Source: Arthrobotrys musiformis
Taxonomy: Eukaryota > Ascomycota > Orbiliomycetes > Orbiliales > Orbiliaceae
Length of the DNA: 64,000 nt
Direction: 5' to 3'
NCBI GenBank assembly: GCA_036971715.1
Contig: JAVHJL010000002.1
Coordinates: 4,930,501 to 4,994,500 of the forward strand
Both the position numbers and the translations under genes were made by a program. This document shows positions 58,828-64,000 of the stretch, piece after piece. Position 1 is the first letter of the stretch. The number at the start of each line of letters is the position of its first letter. Below the pieces are notes generated by a model that worked only from the letters and a program-made list of their open reading frames with translations, was not told where the DNA came from and made no database searches.

Positions 58828-61430
58828 GCTGGTCTTTATGAACATATCGACCACCAGTAATTACTTAAGTATTCAAGAAGTACTTAGCTATCTATGAACA
58901 AGTTACCCGTATAGAGCCATCCTATAGCTACTTATGGATCTAGGTTGCTGGATTCATCTGTTCCCTCCTTTGTAACCCCGTGCGACTTATCCAGGCAATG
59001 GGCCCCAACTGCAACACAATCAACACACAGATCAAAGTCTCCGCCATTGCAGGTCCCACAGTGATAAAAAACGCTGTCTTTGAAAAGCAACAAGTCGCAA
59101 ATATCGCAAGCTCTAACAACTTTGCCAGACCCAGCATATCCCCTCTCAGGCACATCCACGTCGGGCAAAGTTATTCCTCTGCGCCTTGCGTCTTCGATTA
59201 GAAGCTTTCTTATATTATGATGCCCCTGTCTCTTCGCCCACCAAAGAACACTTCTGCCAAATGCGTCCTCGCTTTGTATGTTCACGGCATTTGTTGCAAG
59301 AAGCATCTTGACGGCCTCTTCGTGTCCATTTTTAACGGCGATCGAAAGCGGTGTTGACCCGTCGTGGCTCTTGCGGTCCACTTCAACCTTTTCAGCTGCT
59401 AACAGAAGCTCTAGCATCCTTTTATTTCCCTTACGTGCAGCAACTGCCAAAAGTGTTCGGCTATACTTGCTAAGAAGATTGACATCAGCACCCTTCTTCA
59501 ATAGCAGCTCCACCACTTCTTCATCTGGATCATCCATTGATGTGGCAATATATAGCGGTGTAACACCATCATGACGTTTCGAGTCAACTTGGGAGCCATA
59601 GTTTAGCAGCAACTGCACTATCTCCTGGTTCCGTTCGAATGCAGCAAAATGCAATCCTGTGTGTCCCGTAATATCCCTCGAGTCGACCGCTGCACCATTT
59701 TGCAACAGCAGTTCGACTACTTCTTTCGCGCCCCCCTCCACAGCTATAAGTAGTGGTGTATAGTGATCATCATCTTGAATGTCGATTTCAGCGCCATGGT
59801 CCAGCAGCAGCTGCGTGATTCCCACCAATGATCTTTCTGCAGCCCAGTGCAGTACCGTTCGGCCCTCTTCATCCCTCGAATCAGTTTTGACTATTGCGCC
59901 GTTTTCTAGCAACAATTCAGCAAATTTCTCATCTCCCCTAAAGACTGCCACATCTAATGGCGTCAAATTGTATCCGGCACATCTACAATTAGCATTCGCC
60001 CCGCTGTCTAATAGCTGTTTCGCTTCCTCCCAGGAATCAGAGGCGACTGCTAAGAATAAAGGGTCAAGACCTGCTATTCCGTAGACCCTGGAACCGTGTT
60101 TTAGAAGGTTATCGACGACACCTTGACTGATGAGAAATGATTCCAAGAGCAGTAACTGGTAGAGATTATTGGCCGAACCAACTTTAGCGCCATTGTTTAT
60201 TAGTATCTCCGCTATTGACTCCAATCCCTTCTCAGCAGCGCGGAATAGTGGCGTTCTTGCAACCCCAGTTTTGCCGCGAAGAAGTCGAATTCGGTGACCC
60301 GTTAACACGAGATCGATTTCAGATCCGAAGTCTAGGAATTCAACCCTCTTCTTAAAGTTAAAGGAATCCCCCGCGGCCTTCCTTTCCCGGCTCGGTTCGC
60401 ACAGATATCCAAGCCCTCGGAGAAGCGGATCGTCCCAAGTGCTTTCTCTCAAGTCTTTATAAGACATTTTCAATGGCTTATAAACGGTCTTGATTCTATA
60501 CTCGGCGTCTAGTTGAGCCCCGCCCTGGACTAATAGACTAACGACTGCATCCGAATTCCCCTCGATAGCAAGGACTAACGGGGTAATGCCGTCTTCTGCC
60601 CCCACCTCCATGTCGGCACCATGGTTCAACAAAAGCGAAGCAATAGCCTCATGCCCTTCCCAGGCCGCCCACTGCAGCGATGTCATACCGTACTTATCTT
60701 TTGCGTTAACTTGGATTCCGCCATTTTGAAGAAGCAGGGTTACTACAAGCGTGTGCCCATTCTTTGCAGCCCACAGCAATGTGTTTCGGTCATACCTGTC
60801 CCTTTTCCCGGGATCAGCTCCTCTCTCGAGCAGCAGCTTAGCAGTCGTCGCATTTCCGTATCGTAAAGCAAATAGTATCGGTGTCTGCTGGTTGCTGTCC
60901 TCTACATCTAGGTCGCTTTGAGCGAGTAGATGGTCTACAATATTATTGGCTCCGAAGTACGCCACCAGGTGTAGTGCCGTCACCCCCTGTGGGACACGCT
61001 GGCTATAGTCATAGCCATCATCAACTTCTTGGGGCAAGAACCGTGGGTGCCGTTCTCTTGTGCGTTCCGCCAACATTTCCTGAGCCGCTGCCTCTACATT
61101 CAATGCAGAGTCGAGGAACTTCATGACAGCCCGGGGAGGCATCGAAACGCCGCAAGCATGGCGTCCCCAATTCTGTGCTGCGTAGCCATAGAGTGGGTTT
61201 AGTTTTTGGCGACGTTTTAGTTCGCTGTCAGATGGACAGGGCCCACTAAAAGCAGGAAACGAGAGATATGTGGCACAAACTGTCAAAATTTCGACGTCTG
61301 CATCCGGAAACCATTTATTTTGCTCGCGCTGTAGGTATTCTTGCGTGGTATAGTGGACTAGACGAATTATGCCGCTTTTTTCTTCGAGAGTGACGAGCCC
61401 ACAGCAAACGGAAGTGATGAGTTCAATGTC

Positions 61431-61433
61431 GGG
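61431..61433 (-). other. Frameshift site between NACHT and ankyrin parts (C3, expected C4)
   Basis: The frame ENIP is followed by DIELITSVCCGLVTLEE in another frame; adding one C restores the family's continuous sequence. No intron fits. Confidence 0.7.
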
Positions 61434-62959
61434 ATATTTTCTTCATCGAATTCCGTGTCATCGAGTTCTACTGCTAGGGCGTGTAGTATTTCTGAGGTAT
61501 TCAGGGGTCTTTTGGAGCATACGATCCAGGTGAGAGCCTGCTTTGCCAATTCTGCACAGTCAGTCTGCTGCCCTAAGATCCGTTCCATCGTATCATTATA
61601 TGCCCGATCGTAAGACCCTGGCCCTGCTGATAGTTGAGACAGCGCCTTTCTGACGGCCTTACAAGACTTTTTTCCTATTAGTGAATTCAAATATAGCTGC
61701 GCTAGGAGGAACCTAAAGGCCCCGTCAGCAATGCGCTCAATAATCGGCCGATCAGAAGTTCTGAATATCACTATCTGGGCTAAGACTTACATCCCGTCAA
61801 CTGATTCGCGAATGCGATTTTTAATTTCTTCCCCTAAATCCGAATTTTTTGCGACAAATGGTGGTAGCTCCCGCATTCGGCTATTCAAGTATTTCTGGAT
61901 ATCTTCATCGTGAGCCCGTATCTCTAACTTTTTGCATTCTTTGAACTCGTCCGCATTATCAGGTATGGGTCTTGAGGTTACAAGGATATTGGCACCACAT
62001 TCACTCTGGATACTAAGCAATTCTTCTAGGATTCTTCCCCGGCAGTCGCCATCGGTTTTGCATTCGTCTAGTGCGTCGATAATAAAAAATACTCTCGTAT
62101 ATAATGCGGCTACTGAACGAAGGGCTTCTCTAATCTCATCAAGCAGGGGCCTTGTCCGCTTCTTCCGATGGTTGAAATAGAGAGCTTCCACTGCATCTGG
62201 TGAACAGCGTGGACGAGTCTGAGCTAGTTGTTTAAGTAAGCTCAAAAGCAGGTTATCGATTTTTTGCTCACCCCCTCGCCGGAAATCAAAGTAAATATAA
62301 GCTAGTCCGGTTGTAGGGTCCTTATCGTATTCTTGGAGAAGATAGTTGTTGGCAATAGATGAGAGGATTGTTTTTCCTGCTCCAGGTATACCTAGGCAGA
62401 ACAGTGTTTCTGCGCGAAGCCGATGCCATGCCTTGAACTCACTCGAGTCTAAGAACCATTGGCCGGTCTCCGGCCCTCGCCTCCCGATGTAGTCGCTCTG
62501 CCGCGGAGCATAGTCAATGGGAGTCAGCCACTCTAGCATCTTTTCTTCTTCTTGGCTTCGTTGTCGGCTATCGATAATTTCAGCTTACGTTGCGATTTCC
62601 GAAACCCCGCCATGAAGTTCCCCAAGCACTACGGGTCGTGATATCGTGATCGTCAGTGATTTAATTCAGAGCCAATTCATTCATCAAAAACCCGAGTGTA
62701 TATGTGAATATCACGTACGCTTGTCTATACTAGCCCCAGCCCATGGTTCCAAGGGGGCTATTTTCTCGGGCTTCAGAACACACAAGAGCTCTTTCGCATA
62801 TGCAGCAGCAGTAAGTGCGGCATAGTTATACCAATAATCATTTTTATGTGAGTTAGAATAATCGCAGATCCCTCGAATGATAAGACAAGGGAAATTATTC
62901 ATTAGGCCCCCCGCTTCTATTTCGAAGCATAATATATTTAACTCAGTATTATGGGTATA

Positions 62960-62962
62960 TTA
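62960..62962 (-). other. In-frame TAA in the PNP module
   Basis: The stop falls between KDAMERD and YTHNTELNILCFEIEAGG, a region continuous in relatives. CAA-to-TAA (CpA-to-TpA) or changes from CGA would explain it. No GT donor lies nearby. Confidence 0.75.
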
Positions 62963-63697
62963 GTCTCTTTCCATTGCGTCTTTCATCACCGAGTTGGCGG
63001 ACGCGATAATACCATAATGAACAGTAACTGCCCGGCAGGCCTGGCGGGCCAAACGCTCTTCCAACTCTTCATAAGCGTACCCATCGCACCTTTTCCTCCT
63101 CCCTAATACATGTTGGTAGCTTAAGCGATACAGCTTGTCCTTACTCAGACGCTGAAATTTTGGCATATCATCTATTAAGCTCAAATGTTGAACAATTCTG
63201 TCCTCCTCTCCGGAATCATCATGAAGCCGTCGCATTTCCGGGATGACCCCAAGCAGTACCTGTGAAGGGGCATTCAGCTGACCGGATTGTTGGAATAGAT
63301 TGTTCGACAACCGCTTTCCGAAATCATATTGTACAATGCCACTACATTTCTCCGCGGGTATACCTACGACGATGTTACCGAAACAAATATTATTTTTGTG
63401 CGTGAGTGTGCCGCCTCCAATACCTACCATTAATGTGAACTTTAAGTTTGGGAATGATCGAACCATATTTTTAGTAGTAATTGCAGTAGTATTCGTGCCA
63501 TACTGATTATGCGGTAGACATACGATTACCACATTATGTCCCCCGACACGGTAGTAAAAGTAAGTGTTATTGTCGTGTACCTCGTTTTCTCCTGGTCCTT
63601 TAAACCGATAATCGCGCATTCGAGTCGCAGCATGATATTCCTCTTGCAAGGCGCATATCCAGCCAACTGAATACTCTTGAATTAGTGGTTCTGTCAT

Positions 63698-64000
63698 AGC
63701 TGGTTCCGAATTCTTTTTTTAAATAATTATTATTGAGCACGTGTCGTACTTAAAAGTGTGAAGCGGAGAAAGTTTTAAGTCTAACAGTGAATGATGCGCT
63801 GGAGCATGAAGGAAAGATTGTAATGTTTTATATATGGAAAGATCGGGAGTCTGGTGGTCGATTGTACCATGTTATATCAAAAACTAGAGCTGGCCGAAAG
63901 CTTCGGCCTTTATACTCCCAACACGACTAATCGAGAGTTATGAAAAATCATGATATCACCCCCCAGTTAGATTCTACTTTTTTTGTGCTTTGAAATTTCT
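63698..64000. other. Upstream region of the second NLR-like gene
   Basis: AT-rich sequence at the window edge; presumably the promoter. No gene recognised. Confidence 0.45.

Larger units (their letters stand above)
58932..63697 (-). pseudogene. NLR-type gene PNP-NACHT-ankyrin-ZZ finger, with a nonsense codon and a -1 frameshift
   Basis: Exons on the minus strand are 63697-62719, 62583-61791 and 61712-58932. PNP-like module: VGWICALQEE, LMVGIGGG, LCFEIEAGGLMNNF, IRGICDYSNSH. Linker: EWLTPIDYAPRQSDYIGRR. NACHT: GIPGAGKT, FFIIDALDEC, VTSRP, DGMFLLAQLYL (across intron 2). Then GLVTLEEKSGIIRLVHYTTQEYL, about a dozen ankyrin repeats, and a C-terminal ZZ-type finger (CDICD ... CGTCNGGDFDLCVDC). Two lesions interrupt it: TAA at 62960-62962 in the PNP module, and a missing base near 61431-61433. 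With one base restored the total is 1518 codons. The ankyrin-ZZ frame of 784 codons is itself open. It is a NOD-like receptor relative, probably inactive or expressed only as fragments. Confidence 0.85.

Overview
The window reads as nuclear DNA of a filamentous ascomycete (Pezizomycotina, perhaps Leotiomycetes; class not certain). Genes are monocistronic on both strands and carry short GT-AG introns (about 48-200 nt, often with a CTAAC-like branch site). Typical fungal families are present: DUF1996, GH17 GPI-anchored glucanase, PTH11/SAT4-type rhodopsin-domain proteins, SLC35F transporter, P450, and NACHT proteins with a nucleoside-phosphorylase-like N-terminus. No rRNA, tRNA, CRISPR array or intact transposon was seen.

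Layout. 0-9.3 kb: the last 56 codons of an unknown gene, then one giant four-exon gene (1776-9305, about 2437 aa) joining an N-terminal metallo-beta-lactamase fold to a very long beta-rich region that resembles DUF6603. 9.3-15 kb: no convincing gene. 15-26.5 kb: a secreted DUF1996 protein, two convergent genes for signal-peptide plus two-TM orphan proteins, a zinc-finger protein with a frame-critical tetranucleotide repeat and a duplicated 3' end, and an orphan coiled-coil protein. 28.5-42.5 kb: two seven-TM rhodopsin-domain genes, a phosphate:H+ symporter-like MFS transporter, an F-box protein, and a five-exon P-loop ATPase with HerA/FtsK-like motifs. 44.8-63.7 kb: two NLR-type genes (PNP-NACHT-WD40 and PNP-NACHT-ANK-ZZ) and a P450, all three broken; between them lie an intact GH17 glucanase and an intact SLC35F transporter.

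How they fit together. No operon-like logic is expected. Two themes stand out. First, unusual large or prokaryote-flavoured proteins: the MBL/DUF6603 giant and the HerA-like ATPase. Second, a decaying immunity-type neighbourhood: three nonsense codons, all explicable as CpA-to-TpA transitions (RIP-like), plus two single-base frameshifts, interrupt otherwise intact reading frames. All exon models were joined by eye; each joined model keeps frame from start to stop, apart from the stated lesions. Family names rest on motif recognition, not on a search.
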